NCBI GenBank assembly: GCA_029204225.1 | Contig: CM055094.1 | Location: forward strand, 29,374,107 to 29,438,106 | Source: Diphasiastrum complanatum | Lineage: Eukaryota; Streptophyta; Lycopodiopsida; Lycopodiales; Lycopodiaceae | Length of the DNA: 64,000 nt | Reading direction: 5' to 3' | In this document: in pieces, positions 1 to 12,672 of the stretch | Layout: each line of letters begins with the position of its first letter | How positions within the stretch are numbered: position 1 is the stretch's first letter | Made by a program: the position numbers and the translations under genes | The notes under the pieces: model-generated | Databases searched by the model: none | What the model was told of the DNA's origin: nothing | The model's input: only the letters and a program-made list of their open reading frames with translations

Positions 1-1780
1 ATTTGATGCAAAATATATGTTAGAAACTTGTAACGATTTATTTTTATCGATCATGCAGCCAATTGCTATGAAAATTGGCATGCATGAGTGCCCTACAATA
101 TAGTAACTACTGTTAATATCTCATGCAAAGAGAGCGAGAACCAATGGGCAATTAGTTTTTTCTTTAGAAAGTATGAAAGCTTCACCCTCCCTAGCTTCTC
201 AACCTAATTACTCCAAACTTGGATGGTAGAGGCACATAGGGTGTAGTAACTACAATGAAATTCTTAGATCAAATCATGCAGCCAACAAGAAGAACCAATG
301 CTTCCCATATTGAAGCAAACATTTGATAGCAAACTTTGGAAAACAATTTCACAGTGTGCACTTGACCATCTTTTACAAGATTTCATAGGCCTGGTTGCCC
401 AAAAGAGAATTCTACGCACTTTCATGCACCAATTAGCAAGAACAAGCCTATTTTCAAAAGTGACAAAAAAACTTGCATGCATTCTTCAAGCGCTTGGATC
501 TGTATACGCACAAATTTTTTTGACAAGCACTCTCATCTAGAAATGTGCCTTCGAAAGCTAACATGTTCAAGCTATAGCATGCATCAAGAGGCAATTTGCA
601 CAAGAAGACCCATGCAGTCATGCAAAAAACACAACATAACTTTGCTTGAAAATCAATATGTTTGAACTACTCAGAAACCTTTATTCCAGCAATATTTTTG
701 ACTTTGTATGTTGATCTAGAGTGATTTAGCCTCAATAGTCTGTGGCTCAAACCACCACGCCCATCAATAAGCATAGATTCAATGAAAAGAATTGCACCAA
801 AGGAGAGAAAAGTACCTCTTTACACTGTTACACAATGTTTTCACCTGTAATCTTTTGAAAAATTTGTGAATTCACCTCACCAGACATGGGCGCTAGGCAA
901 CAAGAAAGAAACAACACTTCAAGATCTCCAAGATTAGATCCAAGCATTTCAAGCTCTAATACCATTGTAGTAGCTCCTAGTATCCAGCCTACGAAGATCA
1001 AGAAGAAAAGGAAAGCTTGTGACATGAAGAATCCCTGAATGAGCTTGCATGGGGCGATCCTCCCATCCAATAGAGACGATCTAAAAAGCATTTGTTTCCC
1101 CTCGTGCAATAGAGCAACAAACACCAAGAAGAAGCCAAGAGAGAACATTGAACTCTCACCAAGAGCTCTCAAAGCTACATGAGGTGTCCTAGTGCACTCC
1201 AGTGGCCTCAAAAGTTTAACAAGTTAAGTATATAACCTATTTGTGAACCACATGGACTCGATGGTGCTTCCCTAACTCATGGCAGAGGTTGGTTAGGTTC
1301 ATAACCAGAGATATAATAGCCCAAATCTAAATGATGTGAGTGTCACATGTGTAATCTAGGTGCATGCCACATCGTTTGACACATTTGGAAGAAAAATAAG
1401 AATTCATAAAAATATTAAGTTTTGAAAAGTCGGCATGTTTGCTTGCGGGATAAAAGATGAAGCCTTGCCATTGGCTAATTGGCAAGGCAATGGATGACTT
1501 GCTATTGTAGGTCACCTATACACATGGAGGTTGTTTGTGTGGCCAAGCTGAATAATCGTTTCCCTAGTGCGGTGCCTCTGATATATAGGGGCCAATCGAG
1601 GAAGTCTAATTTCTCACACATATGAGAGCTTCGTGCCAACTCAATAAATGGTCGCTACATGGCAATGAATGACCTATTGACTTACTTAAATCTCTTGGAA
1701 TATCACGTAATGCCAAGTCTTCAGTTTTTCTTTTTTTTTTGCTCGCAACTATTAACAACTAGTGTTGTTCAGAATTCTTT
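1..1780. other. Anonymous region upstream of eS25
   Basis: No gene or known element is recognised here. There is an open frame on the minus strand at 828-1211 (127 codons, hydrophobic middle), but it matches no family I know and has no flanking splice or promoter support. A short perfect-looking hairpin lies at about 1463-1489 (GCCTTGCC...GGCAAGGC). The last few hundred bases should hold the eS25 promoter, but no TATA box is obvious. Confidence 0.5.
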
Positions 1781-1866
1781 CATATTTGCATTCTTTGTGA
1801 TCGGCTGCGTTGAGGGAAGAGCAAGGAGGCAGCGATCGTGGTTCTGTGTTCCGATCAGCAGCTGCT

Positions 1867-3322
1867 ATGGTAATGCTATCATTAATCATTGCTGCTGTTG
1901 CTCCTTTTCCGTCGTGTCATAGCTTCATATGGTTCCATCATCCATGGGTTTTAGGTTAGGGTTTGTTTGTTTCTCACATTGATCATTCGTTTGATGTTTT
2001 TTTAGCGATAGTGTGATCTGTTTTGTGAGATGTGCTTTCAATTATGACGCATGCCTTTGAGGTTTTAGGGCTGTCGCTAGGGCGGTCAGGCCGTGTAACA
2101 TTACACCTTCTATCTTCCCGGTTTCAGATCAGGGTTTCACATTAGGGCGTCAGATCAGGGCCCCAGATGTGCGTCATAGAAGCTTCAATGAGATCCCTTC
2201 TTGCTGTGACTTGCCCACCTAGGTTTGAGTCCTCGCATGTGTGTGAGGGGGAGTGAAAATTGTGAAAATGGCCTGCCATGTGTGGTGTGCTTGTTATAAA
2301 ATGCCATGGGCGACCATCGATGATATTGCGAATAAATGTACCCTTGTCCATAATCACGAGTGTTATGTTGTATAGTGGCAAGTCTTCTAGATAAGGAAAA
2401 AAGGAAAAGGATTCTAATCTGACCTTTTTGCTGCAGGCTCCTAAAAAGGAAAAGGCAGCACCTGCAGCTGCCAAGCCAGCTAAAAGTGGTGGTGGAGGAA
2501 AGCAAAAGAAAAAGGTTTGATTGACATTTAATTGAAACTCTATCTGTTTTTCCCTCACATTCATATTTCATCAACTCAATAGGTATATGAAGATAATTAA
2601 TATAAGCTTTGGCAAAGATGTGTATTGTACGCCCAGCCGCTTGGGTTTTTGCCATCTGTACCATTGCCACTTGGAAAATTTTCAATGATCAGTGTTGGAG
2701 ATTTGGCAAAGTCTGAATGTTTTTTGGAAAATTCCAATGATTAGTGTTGGAGATGTGGCTTGTAGAATAACCCAAGGGCACTGGGCCAAAAATCTTAGTG
2801 CCTTTCAGATTGGATGGTCTTGATCAGTAATGTTCTGGTTGTTCGGCTAGCATTAAAATGTTCGATACTTCATACAACGTTGTTTTGAAGTCCCTTTATT
2901 GTCCTGTTTCAGAAGTGGAGCAAAGGGAAACAAAAAGAGAAGGTGAATAACATGGTACTGTTTGATCAAGCCACGTATGACAAGCTTCTATCGGAAGTTC
3001 CAAAGTACAAGCTTATCACTCCATCAGTCTTGTCAGATCGCCTTCGGGTAGGTGTTGTCTTTAACTATGAAAGGGAAAATTGCTACAAGCGGGTTATGTT
3101 TGGTATGAGTTTTCAAATCAGCTCACAACTGCCAATTTGTATGAAAGTTATTGCAGCCATTATGAATCATCTATCAAATATCGCGCATGATAATGTGGTT
3201 TTTTGCAGATTACTGGATCACTTGCTCGCAAGGCGATCAAGGAGTTGATGTCACGTGGTTCAATCCGTCTGGTGTCCGCTCATTCTACTCAACAAATCTA
3301 CACTAGGGCAACCAATACTTAG
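1867..3322 (+). CDS. RPS25: 40S ribosomal protein eS25, four coding exons
   Basis: Component of the small cytosolic ribosomal subunit. Coding exons are 1867-1869, 2437-2514, 2913-3047 and 3209-3322. All junctions are GT-AG and in phase 0, giving 109 residues against about 108 in other plants. The N terminus is the usual basic Ala/Pro/Lys/Gly tail with the [12 protein letters not shown] segment. Then come the conserved core [30 protein letters not shown] and [11 protein letters not shown], ending [10 protein letters not shown]. The first coding exon holds only the ATG, which is followed directly by a GT donor; the second exon begins Ala-Pro-Lys-Lys, the expected residues 2-5. No frameshift or stop is seen, so the gene is probably functional. 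It does not form a unit with its neighbours. Confidence 0.96.
1956..1964 (+). promoter_or_regulatory. Telo-box-like element in eS25 intron 1
   Basis: TTAGGGTTT, the reverse complement of the plant telo box AAACCCTAA, lies about 90 bases into the first intron. Telo boxes are common near the 5' ends of plant ribosomal-protein genes and help co-ordinate their expression. The position fits that role; function here is inferred. Confidence 0.45.
2671..2755 (+). repeat. Short imperfect tandem duplication in eS25 intron 2
   Basis: A unit of about 30 bases beginning TTGGAAAATT and ending GTGTTGGAGAT occurs at 2671 and again at 2724 (offset 53), with a few differences. It lies inside the second intron and is unlikely to affect coding. 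Confidence 0.6.
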
Positions 3323-3659
3323 TGCTTAGTGCATTGACAAGATTTTTTGTAACAATTTGTTGAACTCTAGGGAAGTCGACACTGGCACCAAGAGTATTTC
3401 TACGTGATTTTCTTGACCTGCTATGAAGTTGATGAGGATTCTACCTAAAGAGGGTTTATAAATTAGGAGTTGCTTCAATTCAGATCATGCAATTATAGTT
3501 TAGGTTCATACTAAATTAGAAGTATCATCTTTATTTATGCTTCTTTTGAATGATATATTTTAGTCTTAGATTGAAGTATAGCATTAGCTTGAAGCATATT
3601 CTGGTTAAGTCGTTGTAGTTGTAGCTTCATACTTATCATATTGGATAGTTTTTTTGGTT

Positions 3660-5470
3660 CAAATTTTGAGTTTACAAAACAACCCCTTTGAACAAAACAA
3701 CCCCTTTGAATGCAAAGGAGTTTTGACTTCAGGTTTTCATTGTCTTGATTTATTAAATTTAAAGGCTTTCAAGCCCTAAGGCCCTCTTATTGGTTGGGCA
3801 AAGACTTAAGAATCTTAAGCTTGCCCAAAAAATATTAAATCACAAAACAATCGAGAAAGTATGATTTTTTTTTATGAAACTTTGTCCAAAACTTTACACA
3901 CAGAAAACTATTGAAATTTAGCATTGCAAAAATCCAGCTCTAGCTTTGGGAGGGGGGGGGGAGGGGCGGGCACGGGGATTCAAGTGAGCTCGTTAATGTA
4001 GTTGTGAAATGGTAGGTACAGCTAATGTGTGGCATCTTAATTTAAGGGGTTACAACTGTGGCTGTTTTGGTAAGTTAATTAGAATACATAATAGCGCTAG
4101 GTTGCTGCATTTTCAACCTCACACATATCTGAATACTTTTGAGTTTTGAGCTGCAAATTTTTAATCTGAATGAAATATTTCACACATATGTATCCAATGT
4201 CTGTGTTTTTGGGCCATACTGTAAATATTAATACTCTTTTTAGCCTCTCTTGAATAGAGGCCTTCAGCTTGGGTGTTTGCGCATACGTATGCGTTGAAAT
4301 TGAACTTGGGGTGTGAAAGCTTTCTTAAATGTAACATTTGCAATGCTATAAACTTTGAATGCCCACATTTTGTGTTCAGGTGAAAGTGGAAGCTTGTTCA
4401 TGGTCAAGCCTTTTGGTAAGGCATCCTAGCAAGAACCTCTAATAACTCTATTCTTTCTTAAATGTAACTTTTTCAATGCTATAAACTTTGAACGCCCACA
4501 TTTTGTGAGTAGATGAAAGTGCTAGACATCTACAAATTGACAATAGTAATGAAAAAAAATAAGAGAACTATCATCTAACGTTTCTCTACAAAATCCTTAG
4601 TCTTAGTCTTTGCTTTATCACCTTTCTTGTTCTTGGGTCAATTATGAGTGCAAATGATTTTTCTATATTTCTATGATTATGGGAGGTTGGAACTTAGTCT
4701 TAAGGACATTGCTCACACAAATGAGTGTATTCAATTTTTGAAGTCATTTTGTGACAACAAGACTCACTTTTTATTAGTCATTTAGAGATCATTGTGTTTC
4801 ACTAATTCCTTTGTAAAAGTGTTGAGCCCCCTTGCAATAGAGGGACATGTTGAGTGTGCTCTTTGTCTTCCCATACATATTATCATCACTTTTCAAACTC
4901 AAGGTCAAATTTTATGGTTTAACCATTTAACGCTTATTTCAAAAAATGCAATCATAGAATACAATTTTATTGTGCTTGTAAGTACTAGTGACAATAGTTC
5001 CATAGACATGTACTTGAACTCTATACTCATGTGTACAAACTTCAAACATTGAAAAGTAGTTGGTGTCACATCAATGTTTGGACCTCATGCTAAAGTAGGT
5101 TTTTAAAGCACATCAAAAGAAAAATTATACATTTTTTTTAATGGTGGAGCTAGTGATGGTTGTGGCTACAGTGGTGAGGAGTGAAGCAAGGGCTATAAGG
5201 TGGGAGCTAAGATTGGAGGAGCAAGAGCTTATATCAAGGATCATGAAGATGAGTACAAAGCATAGCATACATTAGTGAGCCAATTATGGAACGAAAAGGA
5301 TTTTGCTTCATAGCCTCTTTTTTTGCCTCATTTTGTGGACACTAGTCTTTTGATAATTTTAATCTCGGATGTAATGGGAAGTAGCTCGGTTTACAATTTG
5401 ACATCATATACCTACCCAAAACATTCTTCGAATATTTTTGTTGATTGATGTAAATCGGTCTATTGGGTTA
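3660..5470. other. Intergenic region with a 133-base spaced duplication
   Basis: Downstream of eS25. The region is AT-rich and holds no convincing gene. A segment of about 69 bases beginning TTTCTTAAATGTAAC occurs at 4321-4390 and again at 4454-4522. A (G)n run lies at 3951-3965 and a small ACAAAACAACCCCTTTGA duplication at about 3675-3710. An 86-codon plus-strand frame (4792-5052) is not recognised. Confidence 0.5.
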
Positions 5471-5479
5471 ATTCTTGTG

Positions 5480-6746
5480 GATTTGAATTTTGAGACATTA
5501 GTGGGGTGGACCCAAATTTATCCTTGACCTCCTACAAATATTTCAGATTATTACTAAACAATAGTGTATCATCTACATACAAGGTGATGATAATAAAGGA
5601 AGTAGAAACATATTTGGAGTAAACATTCGACTATGCTAAGCTAGGAACAAACCCATTTTGAATGAATAAATGGTTGATCTTCTGAAACCAAGCTCTTGGA
5701 GAATGCTTCAGTCCATAGAGAGCCTTGAACAATTTACATACAACATGTTCCTAAGCATTGATCTTGTATCTTTCAGGTTGTGACATAAATGTCTTTTTTA
5801 ATGGTTCAATATAGAAATGTTGTTTGAATGTCCATTTGATGGACTTCAAGGTTTGTCATAACTGCAAATGAAAGTAGGAGTCGAATGGAAGTATGCTTGA
5901 ATGTTGGGCTAAAGGTTTTTGATTAGTCAATATTCAAAATCTGTGAGAAACCCTTTGCAACAAGTTGGGCTTTGAATCTATCAATTTTTTCATCAGCATA
6001 CTCAATTTTGAAAATCCATTTGCATGCAATTATATTTTAATCCTTAGGCAGCTCCATGATTGTCCATGTATTGTTCATCATGAGAGAGTCATATTCTTTG
6101 TCGATGACAACCCTCCATTGGTCAACATGAACAAGTGACATAGCTTTTAATAGTGTTGGATTTCTGCACAAAATAGCAAGGAGTATTATCCATAAATCTT
6201 GATGGTGGATGTTTCAATTGAGCTGTAGGAGTATCGGTCCTGGAGTCTGAAGTGCCATAGCCAAATAATGCTGGGTATATCATGTCCTTTTAGATTATAG
6301 AATTGATCTTTAACAAAGATTACATTTCTACTTGCATAAATCTTTTGTGTGATTGGATTATAGAGCTTGTATGCTTTGTGATTAGAGGAGTATCCTACAA
6401 AAATTGACTTGATGCTAATAGGAGTCTTTATTATTCAAAAAGGACTTGTGAATAGGCAATGCCTTTAAAGACTAAAATTTTTAATAGAAGGTTTTAATCC
6501 TGTCCAAATCTCATGAGGAGTCTTGTTGCCAAGGGATTTAATAATGCGTCGCTTTTGTATGTAGGCTACAATGACTACTTCTGCCCAAAAATGTTTAGGA
6601 AATGAGGCATGGGCCATCATGCTCTTTGCCCTCTCTACGAGAGAGCAATTTTTCCTTTCGGCTACTCCATTGGATTGAGGTGAGTAGCTTGTTGTAAATT
6701 GTTGTAGTATCCAATGTGCCTTGTGGAAGTCTTTGAATTCATTGGA

Positions 6747-6808
<62 letters not shown>
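5480..6808 (-). mobile_element. Ty1/copia relic G: integrase end and RT start
   Basis: Degraded minus-strand copia pol. At 6465-6750 the frame shows an integrase segment with SPQSNGVAERKN (carrying the third catalytic acid), then HASFPKHFWAE and the typical P-HE-WTG-KPS tail. From about 6060 leftwards come RT N-terminal pieces resembling RFKAQLVAKGF, TFSPTFKHTSIRLLLSFA and LEVHQMDIQT, broken by stops and frameshifts. The 5' side ends abruptly at a (GA)n tract (6751-6808). No LTRs, primer site or upstream gag are present. Non-functional. Confidence 0.8.
6751..6808 (+). repeat. (AG)n microsatellite at the edge of relic G
   Basis: About 29 uninterrupted AG units. The integrase homology of the adjacent copia relic ends exactly where the array begins, so the array marks a breakpoint or grew out from it. 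Confidence 0.97.
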
Positions 6809-6810
<2 letters not shown>

Positions 6811-6829
6811 AAAAGCATACACATAGTTC

Positions 6830-9200
6830 TTCTTGCTTAAGCAAGACCAAATCCTTTGTGACCTTTATTCATAAGCCAACAAGGTAAAATATATAGCTGA
6901 CAAGCAAAATACAGTATAAAAGAGCACCATAAAACAAAACTTATTTCAACACATCCAGCTGGTACCTACCACCATCCCACAACACAAAGTTGTGCAAGTC
7001 AGTATGCGAGGAAGACAGGTGTCAACGCTGCGTTGAATGTCAGTTGTTATCCATGTACAAAATAGGCTTTACTACTAAACAACGTGATTAGCAATGAAAA
7101 TTCATAGTTTAATCCTCCCGTTCATGTATGAATTTTAGCGATAAGCCAAGCCGTATTTTAATTGTATCAAGACGAGTGCCATACTGATCAGTGTTTGTGG
7201 TGTTGGTCCATATCAATCAGTTTTAAATTATCATAATATATGCAAAAAAGTCACCGTAGTTACAAATTGCCTAGCAAATAGGATAGCAAAGACATACGTG
7301 CAAAGGTATTAGAGCAAATTTATGCCATACTAACCCTTAGACCTGTTAAACATAATAGGTCATGTACTGATGTCAAAACTCCTGAGTATATCCATACTTT
7401 CTAAGGGTGCTCAAGCTTAAATCCTACTTTTATTCAGAGTCTTAACTTGAAAGGACAATTATGAAACTTAAAAAGTTACTTAAGCGGCAAGTAAGACATT
7501 TAGAGTTGGCTAGTATAGTCTTGAAAGTAGTGTTAGGGCCTATCCATGCCATGCTAACCCAAGAGACTGTTACGACTCTTGCGCAAATCCATGCGTCCCA
7601 AGAGTACCCAATCCAAAAAAAATTAATTACATTACCAAAGAATGTGTTAGGTTAAGCAAAATATTGTTGAAAATATTTTGGTGAGCTATTGGATGGGTCA
7701 TAATAACGCTTCGATCGAAGAGAGACAAAGAGCTTGCTAATGTCAAGTATATGCCTGTTACAACTAGTAACGATATTTCCTTTACCTTTCCATGATGAAG
7801 AGAATTTACTATGCATAGATAAGGCTCATACCTCAATCGAGGTGGATGTATTTTCCTGTGAGGATGCGATTATTCTTCCACAATTATTGAGTCTTTATGC
7901 ATGCCAAGAAGAATATTGAGTGTTGATCCTTAAGAAAGATACACCACGAGCTAGCGTCCAAAAACTTAATGAGCTAAGTGTTAACTTAGTGAAAGAAAAC
8001 CTTTTGTTATGAGCAAAAGCGAGTGTTAGCTTCCATCGGAGTGTGATTGTTAAACAAGAGAACGTATATCATAGATAAGTAGGCTTGAGGTGTTGTACCT
8101 AGATTCGTAGTAAGGTGAAAAGCTCTACGCAAGAGAAGTAGAAGTGCATTCCGAACATGTAGTAAGCTGGGAACATTCCAAAGTATCGAGAGTTTCAACA
8201 TTGTTAGTCATTTGTTTGAACAAGACATTTACAAAGTATGAGAGCAATATGTAGTCAAGTGACAATGCAAGAGTGATTGAATCATTGTATCAGATGTGCA
8301 TATTATTGTTGATTAGTCATTGATTACTATATGATTGGTAGTCAGAAAACGTGAGCCCTATGGTATGCATGATCAACGATTTTCAGTGAGAAAGGTAAGT
8401 TGTTTATTACAACAATACATTGCTGCAATCACTTGAGATATAATAACATTGTACGAATTGAGAATAGGTTATTGTCCTCTTCTAGTTTAACGAGAGAAAC
8501 AGTTTTGATATGGATCCATTTCTTGTTCTTAAAGAAATTCTAGAGCATCATTCTTACAAAATAAAGCATGTTTGTTCACAATACCCTCTTCTAGATCTTC
8601 ATACTCAGGCATCAATCTCATAAGTTTAAACTAAAATAAAGTTTAGAAGAAACACTGTTAATATCGTTTTGTTGTGGAATGATGTGATTTAAGCCCTTTT
8701 CTAAAGATTGACGTAGATGCGTACTTATGATAATTCCATAATCCATAGAAACAACATGACCAGATTTATTTGAAATAGACAATTAAGAAATTTAGATGTA
8801 ATACGATAGCATTGATGAATATTTTGAATCTCAAAGTCACAAAACATGTCAAAAGAAAAATGCCAATTATACTTACCCAAATGTAATATCATAAAATGAA
8901 TCATGAATGACACCAAACAACCGTAGCAAAACATGAGCATAAAACTGCTTCACATGGATATTTTCAAGAATCCTACTACGATAAAGTAAATGTAAAAATT
9001 TCTTTCCCTTGTCATTGCGAGTGCTGAGCTAAAGCTAGTTGAATTTGTGATAATTTTTCTCTTTTCCACTTCATCAAAATCCTACATCTATGTTGATCCC
9101 TATAGAAGTTTAACTTTTTCACCGGTAGGTTGTTTTTTGAGCTGCTGCCATGTTCTTCTTTACCTTTATTGCCATTAATTTTCTTCTTCTACCCGTGCCT
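6830..9200. other. Anonymous AT-rich region
   Basis: Read on both strands, this stretch contains only short frames of 60-70 codons with no recognisable motif. No tRNA, repeat array or LTR boundary is seen. It may be very old repeat debris. Confidence 0.4.
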
Positions 9201-9202
9201 TG

Positions 9203-9851
9203 TGTGAATAATTTCTAATCATTAACATCCAAAATGTCCCTTTGATCTTTGGTTAGATAGACAAGCAAATCACCAATCTTGCCAATGTAGAAAAACCAAC
9301 ATCTACACTATGAATGAGATGCAAACTCTAATAGATCTTGATCAAACATCAATCAAAACATAAAATAATATTGCTCTCTATAAAAAATAGTAAGCAACTA
9401 TATTTCACATGTGTGGATCTGAAAATAGCATTTAATAAGCATTCTACACATAGTATTGCAAAATATCACAAGTATAGTGCACCAATGGACTGTAGAACCC
9501 AAGAGAACCATGCATAAGCATGAATGAGATAAGATAGAGAGAATGATCCCTCTTCCCACGAGTTACAACCTTTTATAGCAGTTCCAAACCTAAGTTTAAA
9601 CTGTGGTTTCCCTCCATAATGAAAAACCCTAAACTATTATTGTGACTGGATTCAATGTTTGTACTACTCAAATTGAATCTCTCCAAAACTCGTGTTCTAC
9701 ACGTTCCCACACTTTTCAAAAGTGTTTATTCAAATGCTTTTAGACTAATATAACTTTTAAAAGTCAAACTCTAAGTCTAATATGAAATTGGCCTCAAATG
9801 CCATATAAACAAATGTAGCAATTTTGACGAAACTAGTTGAAATCTCTCACA
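9203..9851 (-). repeat. 3' LTR of element A
   Basis: On the plus strand it starts TGTGAATAATTTCTAATC and ends AATCTCTCACA, so it is TG...CA bounded. It aligns along its length with the LTRs of element B at 32007 and 36668, including the block AGTGCACCAATGGA and the internal ACATCTACAC segment. The polypurine tract on the minus strand (GAAGAGGGCG) sits directly inside the boundary, next to the end of pol. Confidence 0.85.
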
Positions 9852-11733
9852 CGCCCTCTTCAACTAGTTTTAGCATGGACTTTGATAACACTCCAAGTGA
9901 TGTCCTATGCTTCATAAACAAGTTCTTTCCCAATGCTTTGGTGAAGATATCAGCTACACATTCCCTTGAAGAAACATGTTGAAGCTCCACCTCCTTTGCC
10001 ATGACTTGCTCCCTCACAAAGTGATATGCCACCTCAATATGCTTGCTCCTAGCAAGAAAGATAGGATTGGTTGCCGGATTTTGGGCTGATAGGTTGTCAC
10101 AATAGATGATTGGGCTCTCTGGAAATCCTGCAAGTGAAGATCCTTGATCATCCTCTTGATCCATACCATCTCCTTTGTGCAATGTGTAAGTGCTTTGTAC
10201 TCGGCCTCACAAGATGACAATGAGATAGTGGCTTGTTTCTTCGACATCCATGATATAGCTCCATCACCTATGAAAATGCAATAAGCACTTATGGATTTCC
10301 TATCCATGTTATCTCCAACATAGTCTGAATCTGAAAATCCAAACAAGTTAGATGATGATCCCTCATACAATATGCCAAAATCTCGAGTTCCCATGATATA
10401 CCTCAAACTCGTTTTCCTAGCTTCCAATGCTCCTCACTAGGATCTTGCATGAATTGGCTTAATCTTCCAACAAAATAGCTTAGATTTGGTCTTGTAATGG
10501 CTAGATAGATGAGTGAACCAACTAGCTTACTCCAGAGAGTAATGTTAACGAAGGATCTTTCATTACCTTTTATAGTTAGCTTCACATGAGATTCCATTGG
10601 TGTATCACAAGCTTTTGCATCTACAATATGAAATCTTTCTAGAATAGAATTAGCATACTTCTCTTGACAAATGAAAGTAGATTGAGAAGATCTAATAACT
10701 TCTATTCCCAAAATGTAATGCAAGTGACCAAGATCATGAACCTCAAATTCCTTCTTAAGAGCACTCTTGATATCCTCCACATCTTGATTGTTTCCACCAC
10801 TCAAGATGATATCATCCACATAGATTAGCAAGATGGTAACATCATTTTCGACAAATCTATAATAAAGTGAATGATCATACTCACTCATAAAAACCCTTGA
10901 GAGAGTAAAAAAGTGTTAAGCTTAGCATACCAACTCCTTGGTGCTTGCTTAAGGCCATACAAACTCTTTTGTAGTAAACACACATGCTTTGGCTTTGTAG
11001 AAAAAATGTAGCTCTTGGGTTGCTCCATGTACACTTCCTCCTCAAGATCACCATTCAAAAATGCATTTGTAATGTCCAATTGCCATAGATCCCATCCATA
11101 AAGAGTAGCAAGAGAAATGATGTCCCGAATGCTCACCATCTTTGCCATGGGTGCAAAGGTTTCATCATAATCAATACCATGTTATTGAGCATATCTTTTT
11201 GCCACCAACCTTGCCTTGTACTTGTTGATAGATCCATCTTGGTTTGTATTCATCTTGAAGATCCATTTGCATCCAATAGCTTTCTTGTCCTTAGGTAACT
11301 CCACCAATCTCCATGTTCCATTCTTCATAAGAGCTTGATACTCAAGATCCATTGCTTGGATCCACTCCTTTTTGTTCCTTGCTTCATCTACACATGTAGG
11401 TTCATAAAAAGAGGTTAGGAAAGCAACATAATTTCCAGAAACTACTTGCTTACCCTTTTCATCATATGTGAGCCTTGAAGACATTTGTCTTTCCCTTGAT
11501 GCTCTCCTTGGCTTTTGACTTGATGATGGTCCTTCATCATCACCATCCAAAGTAGGATCCTTTACATCAACATCAAGAATGTTAGATCCATCCACATCAC
11601 CATCAATATTGCTTGAATATACTTCTGGAATGTTCCCCTCATAAAAAATGACATCTCTACCAACAATCACCTTATTAGTAGAAGGAATGTAAACCTTGTA
11701 GGCTTTACTCACCTCACTATATCCAACAAACAT
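9852..11733 (-). pseudogene. Element A reverse transcriptase and RNase H
   Basis: Would copy retroelement RNA into DNA. Read right to left: the RT entry (EWIQAMDLEYQALMKNGTW, then GCKWIFKMN and KARLVAKR), the LWQLDITNAFLNGDLEEEVY block, LYGLKQAPRSWY, and the catalytic LLIYVDDIILSGG. RNase H follows with SLSSCEAEYKALTHC, the AQNPATNPIFLARSKHIE region and VADIFTKAL. Active-site residues are present, but the frame is broken at about 11150-11185, 10885, 10410 and 10150, so no full-length protein is made. A stop replaces the residue after the VAKRYAQ segment. Confidence 0.92.
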
Positions 11734-12650
11734 ACCTTTCCTTGAAGATGGATCAAGCTTGGTCCTATCATCAAGAGTAATGTTGACATAGCATGTGCAT
11801 CCAAAAGTTCTAAGAAAATTGACACTCGGCCTCCTCTTGAATTAAATAGCATCTCAAAAGGTGTCCTTCCATCCAAAATAGCACTCGACCACCTATTGCA
11901 CAAAAAATTAGCACACAACAATGCTTGATCCCAAAATGGCTTACCAAGATTAGCACTTAACCTCATAGCTTTGGCACTTTCACATAAAATCCTATTCTTT
12001 CTCTCGGCCACTCCATTTTGTTGTGGGGTCCTTGGTGTTGTATACTCTCTCTTGATCCCATGCTCATGACAGAAGGCCTTGAACGTGGTAGATATGTACT
12101 CTCCACCATTGTCACTCCTTAAGCGCTTGATCCTTGTGGAAAATTGGTTCTCCCTTGCATTCTTGAACTTAACAAAGACATCATACACTTTATATTTTCT
12201 CTTTAGTAGATAGATCCAACAAAATCTACTAAAGTCATCAATGAAAGTTACATACATCTTTGCTCCACTATTTCTAATTGTAGTAATTCCATGAATATCC
12301 GAATGTACAACTTGAAAAGGCTTTGTAGATCTAGATGTAGATCTAGAATAAGGCAGTCTATGTTACTTTGACAAAGCACAAGACTCACAAACATGATTGA
12401 TGCTACTTAAGAAACTTGGAAGACCAATCACAACCTTCTTTCTAGCCATTACCTCCAATGACTTGAAGTTGAGGTGTCCCATCCTTTTATGCCAAACCTC
12501 TTGAATAGGTATTTGCTCTCTTGCAACACATCTAACTTGATTAGCATAACACAAGCATCTAGTTTGAACAACTTCCTTTGTCTTAAACCTCTTGCAATCA
12601 AGATATCCTTCCTTTTGATCATACAAGCATCTCCATCAAACTCAACTTTG
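11709..12650 (-). pseudogene. Element A integrase
   Basis: Would insert the cDNA into the genome. The GAG-pre-integrase zinc finger is read around 12363-12560 (WHKRMGHLN...CESCALSK). The core follows with TFIDDFSRFCWIYLL (first Asp), LRSDNGGEY (second Asp) and TPQQNGVAERKNR (Glu). The C-terminal part (GRTPFEMLF) frameshifts near 11840, and another shift separates the zinc finger from the core near 12260-12360. Element B carries the same domain in a longer frame. Confidence 0.9.
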
Positions 12651-12672
12651 AGGCCTTTACTTTGCAATTGCC

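Noticed and set aside
828-1211. 127-codon hydrophobic ORF on the minus strand
   Set aside because: No recognised motif, no promoter or splice context, and the length can occur by chance in this DNA.
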